Source: Branchiostoma floridae
Taxonomy: Eukaryota; Chordata; Leptocardii; Amphioxiformes; Branchiostomatidae
Assembly: GCF_000003815.2 (NCBI RefSeq)
Contig: NC_049982.1
Coordinates: 9,180,717-9,244,716, forward strand
DNA length: 64,000 nucleotides
Reading direction: 5' to 3'
The position numbers and the translations under genes are program-made. Below the pieces are notes generated by a model, which did no database searches, had not been told where the DNA came from, and saw nothing but the letters and a program-made list of their open reading frames with translations. Positions within the stretch are counted from its first letter, which is position 1. Each line of letters begins with the position of its first letter. Below, piece by piece: positions 44,903 through 55,311 of the stretch.

Positions 44903-47900
44903 TTAGGCGAACTCCCTGTACGTTGAACCGAAGAAAGCACCATGCATCCGGCCCTCCCGCCTTGCATGGCAGAACAGCATACAGGACAGGATGATGCCCA
45001 GAACCTGCAGAGGAGAGGACAGGGAACAAACATAGTTAACTTAATGTTTCATTTTGTTGGCTGTCATTGGATTAAATATTTTCATTATCTCGTGGTGCAG
45101 TTTCTTCACATTTATTTTTATTTGATGAGTTACCATACCATGGCACAGTATAAAAAGAAACTCTCCTATTTCAGGGGAGGTATGCAGACTGATCAGTTGT
45201 GGTTTGCACTTTTATATAATGTCACCTATATGATAGCATGATGTGATAGTCCCTGGACATAGCAGACATTGCTCCTGCAAATGTATAGTTATACTTCCAG
45301 GGCTCGAAATTCATTTTTGGGATTAGGTGCACTGGCGCACCCAGCTTAAAACATTGGGTGCACCACTTAAGGTGAAGTAAAGACCTAAAAAATAAAACTT
45401 AGTTACAAGCTATCAAATTCTTAAACAAGTACCATGACAGACATTTTTATTGTCTTTATAACACTTAGAATATCAAGAATATGATGTATACTAGACTATA
45501 AGTATACTTTGATATTTTTACATACATAAACATAATAAAATATTTGGGTGCACAGCTCCAATTTTGGGTGCACCTGGGTGCACATGCACCCAGTATTTCG
45601 AGCCCTGACTTCTTACACAGTGTTACATTTCTAAATTATTGATATACAGTCAGAACTGCCTAAGAAGACCACCCAGGGATAAGACAGGATTTTTAATGCA
45701 TGCATAAAGTTAATGGGAAAAATCATTCAAGGAACAAAAACAGTGGTCACATTGGCCAGGTGGTCATCATATACAGGTGGTCAATTGTGAGGATGGTGAT
45801 GATGGTCACTTATACTGGCCTGACTGTGAAATGTTCAGGTTTCAGCAATTCATCATGCACTACAAAAGAGAACTCACCATGATAAGAGCCACACCGAGCG
45901 CCGCACCTCCGATGTAAACAATGTTCTTATTCAGGTTGTTGATCACTTCCTCATCACAGGGCTGCGTAAAAACAATATAATTGTAAGTATACAATGCCAT
46001 AAACACAGCAAAAGGGTGAAAGAGAGCATTTCCATGCATTGTACTAGTCTACTTTTTAAATTAGTTTAAGATGTTAAGACAGCATAAAAATCTTTGAAGC
46101 AGTGGGAGGATTAGAAAAGAGTACCTTGCTCCATCTGCCAGTTGTTGTGTCGCAGGTGTCACCCACAGTACAGTTGCAGGTGTCAGGGTAGTTTGGTGAC
46201 CAGTCCTTGGTGCTGTTCATGCCACAGCACTTAAACTGTCAAAGGAAAAGGCATTACTTTACAAAAACATGTACAATTATGTAACATCAATATAAATTAT
46301 CTAAGAATAATGGTAACTGTGTATGTGTTAAAGCTCATTGAACACAAGCTCACAAAATCTAATTCAATCAATGGACATGTTAATGAACTAAATTGCCCAA
46401 TGATTATACAGGATACAACATATGGCAACAACTACTGAAAGCTACATACAGATACAGAACAACAAAATATCATCAATTGCATTAAACTAGGGTTTACAGT
46501 ACAGTCATGTGTGATTGATCTGGTCTCGCATTTGACCAGGAGCATGTATGACAAAACATTTTCTAAGACTTACAATATCCCTATTTTAAAACAAAATAAA
46601 CTTCACTTACAGCAATAACACAACCAGAGGAGCTCCATCATAATGAAGACCTGCAGATTCAAGCAGCCAATCAGATTGTCTTACCTCTTTCTGGAAGAAG
46701 TCCACCAGCCTCTGTAGCTCAGGGTCCAGGTCCTGATACTTGTTCTCAGCAACCTTGTCCAGTCCTTCCTTCAGAAACTTTTCAGCCTACAATTATAATA
46801 TAGAAAGGAAATCACACAAGTGTTATTTCTATCAAACATACATATTGTAATTATATTCTAATCTGGTTATGAAATATGATTATTTGGTAATAAAAGAAAA
46901 CAAATATTGTTTACATGCATATACTAGTAGCCATTTTTAGAGGTATATATATGGCCTCCTTCGGTCAATACTGACCATGGTAAAATCCTAATAGATGTTA
47001 GAGGCATTTCCTAATGTTAGAGGCAATTCTTGATGTTAGCGATAATCCTGTTTAGAGGTAAATCTTGCAGTTTGAATTTCTTTATTTTTGTTATAGTAGC
47101 TGAAAGTCTTTTCTCTTACATCAGGTTTCATGACCACTGCAAAAATTGCCACCCCAACCTCAGCAATGAGCAGCAACAACAGGCAGACAAAGAACTGAAA
47201 GAAGAACAAATGCACAATAGTTACTCATTGGGAACATCATTTTAGTGAAAGATGTCATCCTGGACATGTGTAAAATTGTTGAACGCGGTTGGTTCGTCAG
47301 GTAACAAAAGTGAAACATATGCATAATTTCTTATCAAACACATTCCAGGTCAAAGTGTATGTACATGTAACATACGTCACAACAAGGCTGAATTTAAGGT
47401 TAAAGTCCATGTCTCATGCCTTAGTGGCACAAAGAGCAGCAATTTTGACTTAATAGGGTTCTGTAAGAAGACTGGTTTGTGGTGAGGGTTACCAATTGCC
47501 CAACTCATAACCACCGCAGTTTGAATCTAAAATTCACACGTACCAAATTTCAAGATTGTTCAATTTCAAATGATGTCAGTTTATCAGTATAGTACACACA
47601 ATGTGAAAGAAGTTGAATATTTTCTCTCATAAACCTACCATTCCCAGCATGCACTTGTTTTCCCGGATGGCGCCGCAGCATCCGAAGAATCCGACGATGA
47701 GAGCGACCACCCCGATGCCGATGAACGCGTAACATCCGGCGTACACCACCGTCTCATCCAGGTTGTCCAGGTTGTGCAGGATCTTCAGCGCGTTGTCGTC
47801 TACCCTGATCCATGTCCCCACTCCCACCAGGAACAGGCCTGCAATCTGGAATGTACCACAAGGTAAGTGACGAACTTCCATATTAAGGGAGAAGGCAGTT

Positions 47901-48712
47901 TTGCCCTTTGACAATGCTGAGTGAGTGAACATAATTATTGAGACCATTAAAATATCAGGCAGACGTATAACCTCTAACTCTAAGCAAATGTTTAAAACCG
48001 TAATGTTTCTAAAGTTCCAAGGAGTTGTTGGCTCAGTCCTCTGTGGAACTGGGAGCTTGAGAAACGTTTGATGACTTTCGGCTTGGAAATTAGCAGGTGC
48101 ATACATGATAACAAAATGTCTAAGTGCTTATAATATGCTATGAATAAACTTTAAGATTACTCTCAAAGCAGAGGTTGTTTAGGAAGACTGTGACATTCCC
48201 ATATATGATATATCCCGTGTACTTCTAGCGGGCTATCAGTCAATCAACCTCTGCTTGGAGAGTCAATAAAGTCGGCGGGACAGGAACAAACACAAAGCCC
48301 CTCCCCCACTTGCAATTTGGATTAGCAAGGAAAGGAGGGGGTTCTGTATATTGAGTTCAACGACCTATTTAGAGGATTACAGACCAATTGTGACGATTAT
48401 CACCCTCTTGTGAGAATTACTCAACACTTGTTCAATGAGTTAATTGGCAGGCTAGGGACCTGAAGACCAAATTTTAGAAAATGAAACGTACTATTTCTTC
48501 GCCACAAACTTTCGTTTAACGTTATCTTTGGGCCACTAAAATCAGGTTCAAGTGTGGATGAGACAATAAATTATAATCATTGTTGCATATGAATAAAATA
48601 TCTGATTTTCTAACGCTTAAAATGCCTTCAAAATGCGCACACTTACCCAGAAAAGGAAGTTAAAGAAGAACAGAAGATATTTGACGCAGTTCATTCCTAC
48701 ACCTTCCGCCAT
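44903..48712 (-). CDS. Tetraspanin T6
   Basis: Exons in transcript order: 48712-48647, 47845-47639, 47194-47120, 46786-46685, 46235-46125, 45961-45878, 45004-44903; GT-AG, phase 0; about 248 residues. It begins MAEGVGMNCVKYLLFFF. TM2 is followed by GCCGAIRENKC, the classical motif. The large loop has FKCCGMNSTKDW (NST sequon), CNCT (NCT sequon), a further Cys and the PC opening exon 6, six cysteines in all. The C-terminus ends YREFA, like T5. Introns 1 and 6 each carry a foldback element. Start context AACATGGCGGAA is YY1-like. It is the last tetraspanin before the duplicated block. Confidence 0.92.
45298..45607. mobile_element. MITE with termini CAGGGCTCGAAAT
   Basis: CAGGGCTCGAAAT at 45298-45310 recurs inverted at 45595-45607. 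The inner sequence holds repeated GGGTGCAC units near both ends around an AT-rich centre. About 310 bases, non-coding, in T6 intron 6. Superfamily not assigned. Confidence 0.75.
45648..45830. repeat. Possible second MITE with GTGGTC units
   Basis: ACAGTCAGAACTG near the left end and CTGACTGT near the right are inverted. GACCACC and GGTGGTCA motifs lie between. The structure is imperfect and the ends are uncertain. Confidence 0.35.
48159..48263. repeat. Foldback element related to the one at 28.8 kb
   Basis: ACTCTCAAAGCAGAGGTTG (48159-48177) recurs inverted as CAACCTCTGCTTGGAGAGT (48245-48263), with one mismatch and a one-base offset. The termini resemble those of the element in T4 intron 2. 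It is in T6 intron 1. Confidence 0.7.
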
Positions 48713-49167
48713 GTTGGTTCTGTTGAGTTTTCTTGTGGCGACTAAAAGTTGAGCCTTGCTTCAAAATGGGACTTCAAAACACCACGTAATGACAGCAAAC
48801 ACTAACGTATGGCAAACTGGCAGTACAAAAGCGGTTGTCAGCTGTTGTGGCAGGAGGTTTTCAGACTGTAGCTGTGTTGTCGTCGTCGTCGTCGTCGTTT
48901 TATGTCGCAAGAGGAACCTTCCCGCTCGTAATGTTTGCCCTTTTGAATACCTAACTAGAGATACCTAACGTATCATGTGACAGGGAGGATCCAAAATTGA
49001 GCACTGCAGGGTGTGTTTCATTCGGATTACTTGACATAAGATGAGAAACCAAAGTGACTGATATTTCACGCCACAAATATCAATAAGTAAATATTTTCTT
49101 GTCACATTTTGTTGTAAAAATGAGCCTTAACCTGGGATTAACAAGAATTTTCTACTTATAGAAAAAA
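48713..49167. other. T6 upstream region
   Basis: Unique sequence between the T6 ATG and the first duplicated block. A short (GTC)n run is near 48879-48899. No gene is seen. Confidence 0.5.
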
Positions 49168-50316
49168 TTGCACCCCTATTATTTGTAAATATTGAAACCG
49201 TCCTACTCCCCGCCTATTTTTGTTGCTGACTAACAGGGTCAAATTACTTGTCACGAGACTCGTGACTGTTTGTGTATCATCTGTGCCAGGCAGTGGAAAG
49301 TCCGCAATGACGTACGGTATGAGCGTTATCGTTGACGTTAGTTTGTGCAAGGAGGTTGAAAGAGTGGTTTGTGTAGAATTGTAGACGAAACTGTTACCTG
49401 TAACGTTAACAGTCACATGATAAACGAAGGCCGTCATACAGGTATGATGACACGTATTTTATACGGACAGGACAGACGAGACTCGGGAGCTATGATACGG
49501 CTGGATACCAGGCTAGAACAGTGTAAAAAACTATCAATGTTACTCGTTACTTAATTTCACCTAGCCTGTCTGCGGCTTATGGTCAGAATGGGAATGTCAT
49601 ATATGTTGACACAAAAACGACATGCAATGAATGTTCAATCTATTTCTACATTTTATTGAGGATAGAAATTCGAAGCAAGTTCACAAAAAGTAGTGGGCTG
49701 CGGTGCGTATCGGTGCGCGAGCAAATATAACTGGATCATAACCAATATCATAAGTAATATCTCCACTTTACTCGCTTTCCGTATACTGATATTTGCCTCG
49801 TATAAGGTGTTAGATTGATTATGACTGACTAGTCTGACGTATATAACGTTAAATATATCTATATATCTACAACGTTTCTAGATGGCATAATTATGTTTAA
49901 GGTGCAAAATATCAGATTATCTAAAAAGCAGTTAAGTTACATTCATTGTCAGTGGTGTATGATTGAAGTGCTCAGTCATATGCTTGCGCTCCGTATTGAC
50001 CGTTAGTATCACGTTGGCTATAAGGGTAGATACGTTGCAGATTTCGGGTATTGCTTTCTGAATTTTCTTTGAAGCACAGTGATTGAAGCAAGACTTGAAA
50101 ACCCAATTTCTCCATTTTCTGATAAACTGACCCCATCTCTAACAGGCCTCAGTGTCAGTAGCACCCTTGCGTGATTGGTTAAAAACGCCACCTCAAAAGT
50201 GAAGGGATCTTAGGAAGTCTTGAACATCATGAATACTGGTGTTTCGATTTGCAAGGCTCAGCACCTTTACACTACTAGTATTGTTTTGGGCCCCAAAAGT
50301 CTGAACTTAGCAATCA

Positions 50317-50416
50317 NNNNNNNNNNNNNNNNNNNNNNNNNNNNNNNNNNNNNNNNNNNNNNNNNNNNNNNNNNNNNNNNNNNNNNNNNNNNNNNNNNNN
50401 NNNNNNNNNNNNNNNN
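50317..50416. other. Assembly gap (100 N)
   Basis: Exactly 100 N, the usual placeholder for a gap of unknown size. Copy B has about 855 bases between the matching flanks (about 59243 to 60098), including a long hairpin and an exon, so the true gap is probably much longer than shown. Confidence 0.95.
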
Positions 50417-50490
50417 CTGTATTTTTGCCACTATTACAATCCACCCCACAAATTATGGACAAATGCACAAAGTACCATCTCACTTTATCT

Positions 50491-50565
50491 AGCCTGGATA
50501 CCAGACCCCAGCCCGATCTCAAGAATATCTATTTGATATCGGGCTGGGGTCTGGTATCCAGGCTA
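50491..50565. mobile_element. 75-base foldback insertion present only in copy A
   Basis: Perfect 27-base inverted arms (AGCCTGGATACCAGACCCCA onward) flanked by the 10-base direct repeat CACTTTATCT (50481-50490 and 50566-50575). Copy B at about 60158-60168 has a single copy of the target, so this is a filled site against an empty site. Confidence 0.88.
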
Positions 50566-50901
50566 CACTTTATCTTACTGACTTACAATTCCTGCTACAA
50601 TCAGAGGCACCAATATCTTGTTTCCAATCGCAAATCTCATGGTTATAAATTTTCATGGCACACTTTTACTGTCTGATATAAATTAGATACCAATGAAAGA
50701 ATGTCTGGAATATATTTTAATTAATATCTTTTAGAATATTCATTTCCAGATAGAAAATGTATCACGACCTTGACACATATACATAAGTACGCAGAAAATT
50801 ACATTTCTCTTTAGTACGCCCCCGCATGCAATACATTTTGGTATCCCCCAAATTGGCATTGAAACTCATGACATTCAATTTGGTACAAAACAGCAACGTA
50901 C

Positions 50902-52488
50902 CATTGCGTTCAGCTTGGACATGAAACTGTCCAACCCAAAGCCTTGTAAAGGCCCCATACTCAATACCAGCCTCTATATAATAACTTTCGTTGGTGCTCC
51001 GTCCTGTGCCGACTTCTAACGGATAGGTCATCGCCAGGCGGTCATGGGCAGTCCCGATACGCTCAAGGGCAAATCCACCTCCCACGTCGGTTCGCTGAGG
51101 ATAGGCGCCGTCGGCGTCCGGCCCGTACGTCGTGTCGTCAAACTCCATGTCGGTGCGCGAGTTGGCATAATTCGTTTCCAGGTCTGACAGGTATCGCTCG
51201 TAGAACAGCGGGTACCTCTCTCTGATGGCTTCGATTGCGTAGCCTGGAAGCTCGTCTTCAAAGAAATGAGAAACATTTAAAAAACACGGCCAGGTCACAA
51301 TGAACTAAAAAAAAAAACATGAAACATGTCACCAGTAGAATTGCTGATCACAAAATATATATAGGAAAACGAGTAAATTCAGCTCTTCGCGCTGATTATG
51401 TAGCTTTTCTTAGATGTATCATTGTTGCAAATACATATCAAACATTACAACTATATTGTCATGATTAATCACAAATATAGCCCTTAGGCTTGCACGATTA
51501 ATCACATTCCAAAACTGAAATCATAATCTGAGGAAGAAATGATTGACAGAAAATATACACTGCAGCTCTCCCCAGATCTGTCTATGTTGACTCATTGCAC
51601 AGATATACATATTACATATTTTGATGATTGAATAAAAAGTATTCCTACAACTTTCTCAGTATTGCTGATACTACATATGCAAAATTAATAATAAAGTTTA
51701 TTGCAAAGTCTTGCCCGTGGGCTAATTGCAGGTAACATGAGAGATTCAGACAAGGTAAAAAAACAATATCAAAGGTGTCTACTCTAGTCTAAAACTAGTA
51801 AAAGCTAACTCTATATCCTGGGTTATTGGGTTCGACTCCTTTTTCGAAGACAGTGGAAGACGAAAGATCCCACCTTTTCTATTATGTGTGTGTTTTGTGA
51901 AGTTAGAAGGAGAATTGTTTTCTTTTTGTCGGTGAATGTTAAGAAGTTTGGATGGAATTTGGTGACCTCTTCAAACAGCTCTTTTCTTTCGTGATCACAG
52001 AAAGAGCAGTTTGATAAAATGTGTGTCGTCTTCCACCATGTTTGACCTGCACTGTTTGCACGTTCTTTTACATACAGGTAGCTGATGTTCTTCCAAAATC
52101 TGTACATTCCGTGCACGGACAATCGAGAATTTCGTCGATCAACCTTTGACACATAACCGCTGTGATATTACACAGAGAGCGTCATCTCTGCTGCTGACAA
52201 ACACACCTGGTAACCCAACATTCGGGTCAAAGTTCCTGGTCTCGGGCAGGAACAGTGCTGTGGTGACACCTGGACTTTGTGGGTCGGTGTAGGTTAGAGC
52301 CCAGTGCTCATCAGGTCGGATGGTGATCCTGTCCGTATTGGGTAGGTCAGCGAGTGGGGTGCCGTCATACTCTGCGTACGCGCTCAGATCGTTGAGGAAG
52401 GTGTCCATCCCAATCTCATTAGCCACGGCATCGCCGAGGGTACTAACTGCATTGGCGTACGCCCTTCTTACGTCCTCGTAATTGAATT
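50902..52488 (-). CDS. Two exons of an unrecognised protein, copy A (partial)
   Basis: Exon i (52488-52207, 282 nt) follows TTTTCTAG and ends CCAG|gtgtgt. Exon ii (51255-50902, 354 nt) follows TTTGAAG and ends AATG|gtacgt. All boundaries are phase 1, so they join in frame. Exon i encodes FNYEDVRRAYANAV and later WALTYTDPQSPGVTTALFLP; exon ii encodes ELPGYAIEAIRERYP and YLSDLETNYANSR, then a variable half with a STNESYY motif. No Cys-rich, kinase or other familiar motif and no membrane segment is visible. Upstream and downstream exons are missing or lie in the N gap. Copy B differs by in-frame indels only, which supports real coding. Function unknown. Confidence 0.65.
51680..52145 (-). mobile_element. 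LINE reverse-transcriptase C-terminal remnant
   Basis: In the intron between exons i and ii of copy A. The minus-strand frame has the end region of a non-LTR retrotransposon ORF2 (a THILSNCSFC zinc-like motif, then ERKELFEEV and a basic end), followed by a 3' UTR-like tail. Copy B keeps only its first part (FWKN region, about 61280-61350). Confidence 0.55.
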
Positions 52489-53739
52489 CTAGAAAATAGA
52501 CACGATGAATTCGAAGTAATTGCGGTTTAAATATAATGTCTTCGTAACTAATCTTTGCAATAACATTAATTGTGGCTCCCGTTTACTTCAGTGTTGATCT
52601 CATTGATCCAAATGTACACGTGTTGTAAATTGCACGCATTTATGTGCAACTTATTTATTATTTTATTTCCGTTGATTAGTTAATTCAATCAGTAATGATT
52701 TTCATTTTTTATCATGAAGAAGATATTGAAATTCTCTATTGTGCTGATAACCTTCTTCATGTTAAGCAAACGCAGCTAATAATTTTCTTTTTTGGACTCA
52801 AATATATGTAACATATGTAGTTTGCGGCAAGTAGGAGATTTGTATAATCGGAATATTTCATGGAAATATGAGGTCTCCGAACTCTTCTTGTAATATGTAA
52901 ATTGCTGACTGCAGGGCGAATCGTAATTTGAATACGTGAACTGACTTTTTGTAATTCATTCATTGACGACAGGAGTATTCCATATCCAAGAGCTCGGAGA
53001 CATCATATCTCCATGAAATATTCTGATCATGCAGATGACTTTTACATCTACATATTCTATGCTTGGTTAACTAAAATATACAGGTCACAGTGTTGACAAT
53101 CCAATCATTTGCTACATAGAAGAATTATGTCACTTTTGAATCAATTATGCAAATTAGAGACTTATTATCTCCATGAAAAATTTAGATATAGTTTTGGGTG
53201 TGTCGCTGACCTGAACCTGCTACTTTTTGGGACAGAAACCTTGTCATGCAAGGAATAACCATGCATATTTGGGGCCCCTAGCAGCTTGCTCTGAAACTGC
53301 AAGGACGGTTTTGTCAAACTCTTTCAATGAGAATAACGGTACAAGGGAACGACGGCAGAGATGTACAAAATGAAGTGTAAATTATTGGTGCGTACATTAA
53401 TGAAGTGTACATTAATGAGGAAATCTTTATTTACAGTGTTTTCCATTATATGACTCAAATACAATGTAACGTGTAGTTTGTTGCAGGAGTATGATTAGCA
53501 GATGCCAAATATGCCCTAATTTGCATAATTAAAGCAAAAGTACCATAATTTTCTGAGTGGTACATGACTGAACTGTCAACATGATGACCTATGTAACATA
53601 GTTAAATGAGTGCATAACCACGCGTAGCTTATGCAGATGTGAAAGTCATTTGCATAATCAGAATATTTCATGCAGATATGAGGTCTCCGAACTCTTGTTT
53701 GCATTATTGTTATGTGCTAATCTTCAAATCTCGTGGCAG
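52489..53739. other. Interval upstream of exon i in copy A
   Basis: AT-rich, no exon seen. It holds a single foldback arm (about 52845-52890) and the terminal-inverted-repeat element at 52987-53697. Confidence 0.5.
52987..53697. mobile_element. Non-autonomous element with long terminal inverted repeats, copy A
   Basis: About 60 bases at the left end (CAAGAGCTCGGAGACATCAT onward) recur inverted at the right end (to GAGGTCTCCGAACTCTTG), with several mismatches. The inner 590 bases are AT-rich with no open frame. A further single arm lies just to the left. The same structure is at 62220-62943, so it predates the duplication. Confidence 0.7.
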
Positions 53740-54122
53740 ATCCTACGGTGCCAAAAGGTAGTATCAAAGCTGGCCAGGGAGTATATCCGGAGTCAAATGA
53801 GCACCGGTAAGTTTGATACTTTAATTACGCCACCGTGGATCTGGTTGGAGATTACTAATCTTCCACCTGCCACAAACACCATGTTACGGAAAATCAGACA
53901 CTTATGTGTTAAACAAGGGTGCTTGAAACAACCCTTCACCATCAATTGATACCCAGTTGGTTTGCACAATTATATTCAAATGCATGTGTATTACAATCCG
54001 CAATACGTACTTTTCGTACTTTTAACTCCCCTTCCGCCAACAGGAGCCACATAGAGCACAAGGGTGAGACAAAGCAGAAAACCGAGGATGACTCTAAAAT
54101 GGGAGAAATCACTGTCGTTTAG
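53740..54122 (+). CDS. Two C-terminal exons of an unknown plus-strand protein, copy A (partial)
   Basis: Exon 53740-53806 follows CGTGGCAG and ends CACCG|gtaagt (phase 1 in, phase 2 out). Exon 54044-54122 follows CCGCCAACAG and ends with TAG. Together they give about 48 residues, hydrophilic and charged (PTVPKGSIKAGQGVYPESNE, then SHIEHKGETKQK, ending GEITVV). The last residues resemble a PDZ-binding end. Both exons, all splice sites and the frame are kept in copy B. The two intervening-strand exons of the other gene lie on the minus strand, so this gene must start far to the left or be nested. No upstream exon was found. It may be the cytoplasmic tail of a membrane protein; this is a guess. 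Confidence 0.4.
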
Positions 54123-55164
54123 ATTAAGGCAGAGGTCACAACTATTGCTGATGATGCTAAATCACATATAACATCACGTCACGTCACGTCCCAAGTGCTA
54201 TGCATGGGAAAGGCGACAGGTATCTTTAGGTAGCCAAGGAACTTGAGCTGAGGCAAAACATATGTCGCTGTTTCTCCAGTTTCATTCCAATACCTACTTG
54301 TCTTAAAGACATTGTTGGCTTTCTGTAACAATGGATATCCGCAGCATTTTGTTCGATGGATCTATGATGTATTGATAGTGATAACTGCAGGGTCTCTCCT
54401 GTCATGCCACCTGAAATAAAACTTTGAGGGGCTTTGATATGTAACCCCAAACCTAACAACCCAATGGCATGCTCTTGCTATTGTTAATGTTTCCTTATGC
54501 CGTAAGCCTTTCTTTAGCAATAAATTTGATTCATTCGTTCATACAAGACGTTCATATTCAGGAACAAGATGACAGAACCGGCATAACGTTCCACAGTTTT
54601 TCAGCGTCCACACTTGTTTATCAGGTACCAAATTTAATATTTGTCGGTTCTGTGGGTAAAGAGCAACCACGGCACCACCAAGCATACAACGAAATGTCAG
54701 CACGCTGTATGCAATACAGCTGTTGTCCATTTCAAGGAAGTTGTCATTATTACATACAAACGTACAAAACGCCGCTTACACAACAAATCGTTTTTTGCCT
54801 GATGGGCTTCGTGCTAGGGACAGACCGATTGAACAAGATTCAAGCTAGCATAAGGAGAGAGATATTCACATACTCCCTCTGGCACTTTTCCAGATGTCTG
54901 CAGTCGTCTAGTGGCAGATGATTTGATATCTTCATACGTATGTTTTGTTATCTAGCAGCAATAATTCTCTCATTACGGTGACCAGAGTCGACTTAATGAA
55001 AGCAAATTCTTCCAGCATCATAACCATAACATTTACATGTAGATAAGGGGTATCGTAGTAAATTGTTAAATACCAGGCGAGACACATACAGCTACAAAAT
55101 CATGGTTTGGAACACATTTTGAAATGATCGGAATGACTTATTATGTGGTAATGGCCAAGTGCCA

Positions 55165-55311
55165 ATGGCACGGCGCACCCTCTGCGCACTTCTGTTGTTC
55201 CACATTCCCTTTGTCTATGTCTTTTGCCAACGGCCACAGGTGTTGACGTCACCGGACATAATAGAGTATGGTGCTAAAGTAACATATCTGTGGGGAGAAG
55301 CTTTCCCGTAG
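55165..55311 (+). CDS. Candidate signal-peptide exon or short secreted protein
   Basis: A 48-codon frame from ATG to TAG. The first 21 residues (MARRTLCALLLFHIPFVYVF plus C) look like a signal peptide with basic start and hydrophobic core; then comes QRPQVLTSPDIIEYGAKVTY. It could be complete, or a first exon using a donor at TATG|gtgcta, AAA|gtaaca or CAG|gtgttg. No partner exon is identified. Single-copy, so no comparative support. Confidence 0.25.
   Translation: MARRTLCALLLFHIPFVYVFCQRPQVLTSPDIIEYGAKVTYLWGEAFP

Larger units (their letters stand above)
49168..54746. repeat. Segmental duplication, copy A
   Basis: Near-identical in order and orientation to 58113-64000. The match starts near GCCTATTTTTGTTG (about 49205 and 58157) and is still running at the window end. 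Copy A differs by the N gap, a 75-base foldback insertion, a longer LINE remnant and a diverged stretch around the exon at 50902-51255. The flanks on either side of that stretch are almost the same in both copies. Confidence 0.9.

Noticed and set aside
46640-46684. A small exon-like stretch (GTCTTCATTATGATGGAGCT) between T6 exons 4 and 5
   Set aside because: Only about 30 bases separate it from the exon 4 donor, too short for an intron, and its use would break the phase. It remains possible only as a rare alternative donor.
49156-49437. A 93-codon minus-strand frame with Thr/Ser-rich, sequon-like content
   Set aside because: In copy B the matching stretch has indels that are not multiples of three, so the frame is not kept.
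54564-54624. A phase-0 exon after ATTCAG ending TATCAG|gtacc on the plus strand
   Set aside because: Copy B has lost the acceptor AG (GGG instead), and the region reads like an old repeat.
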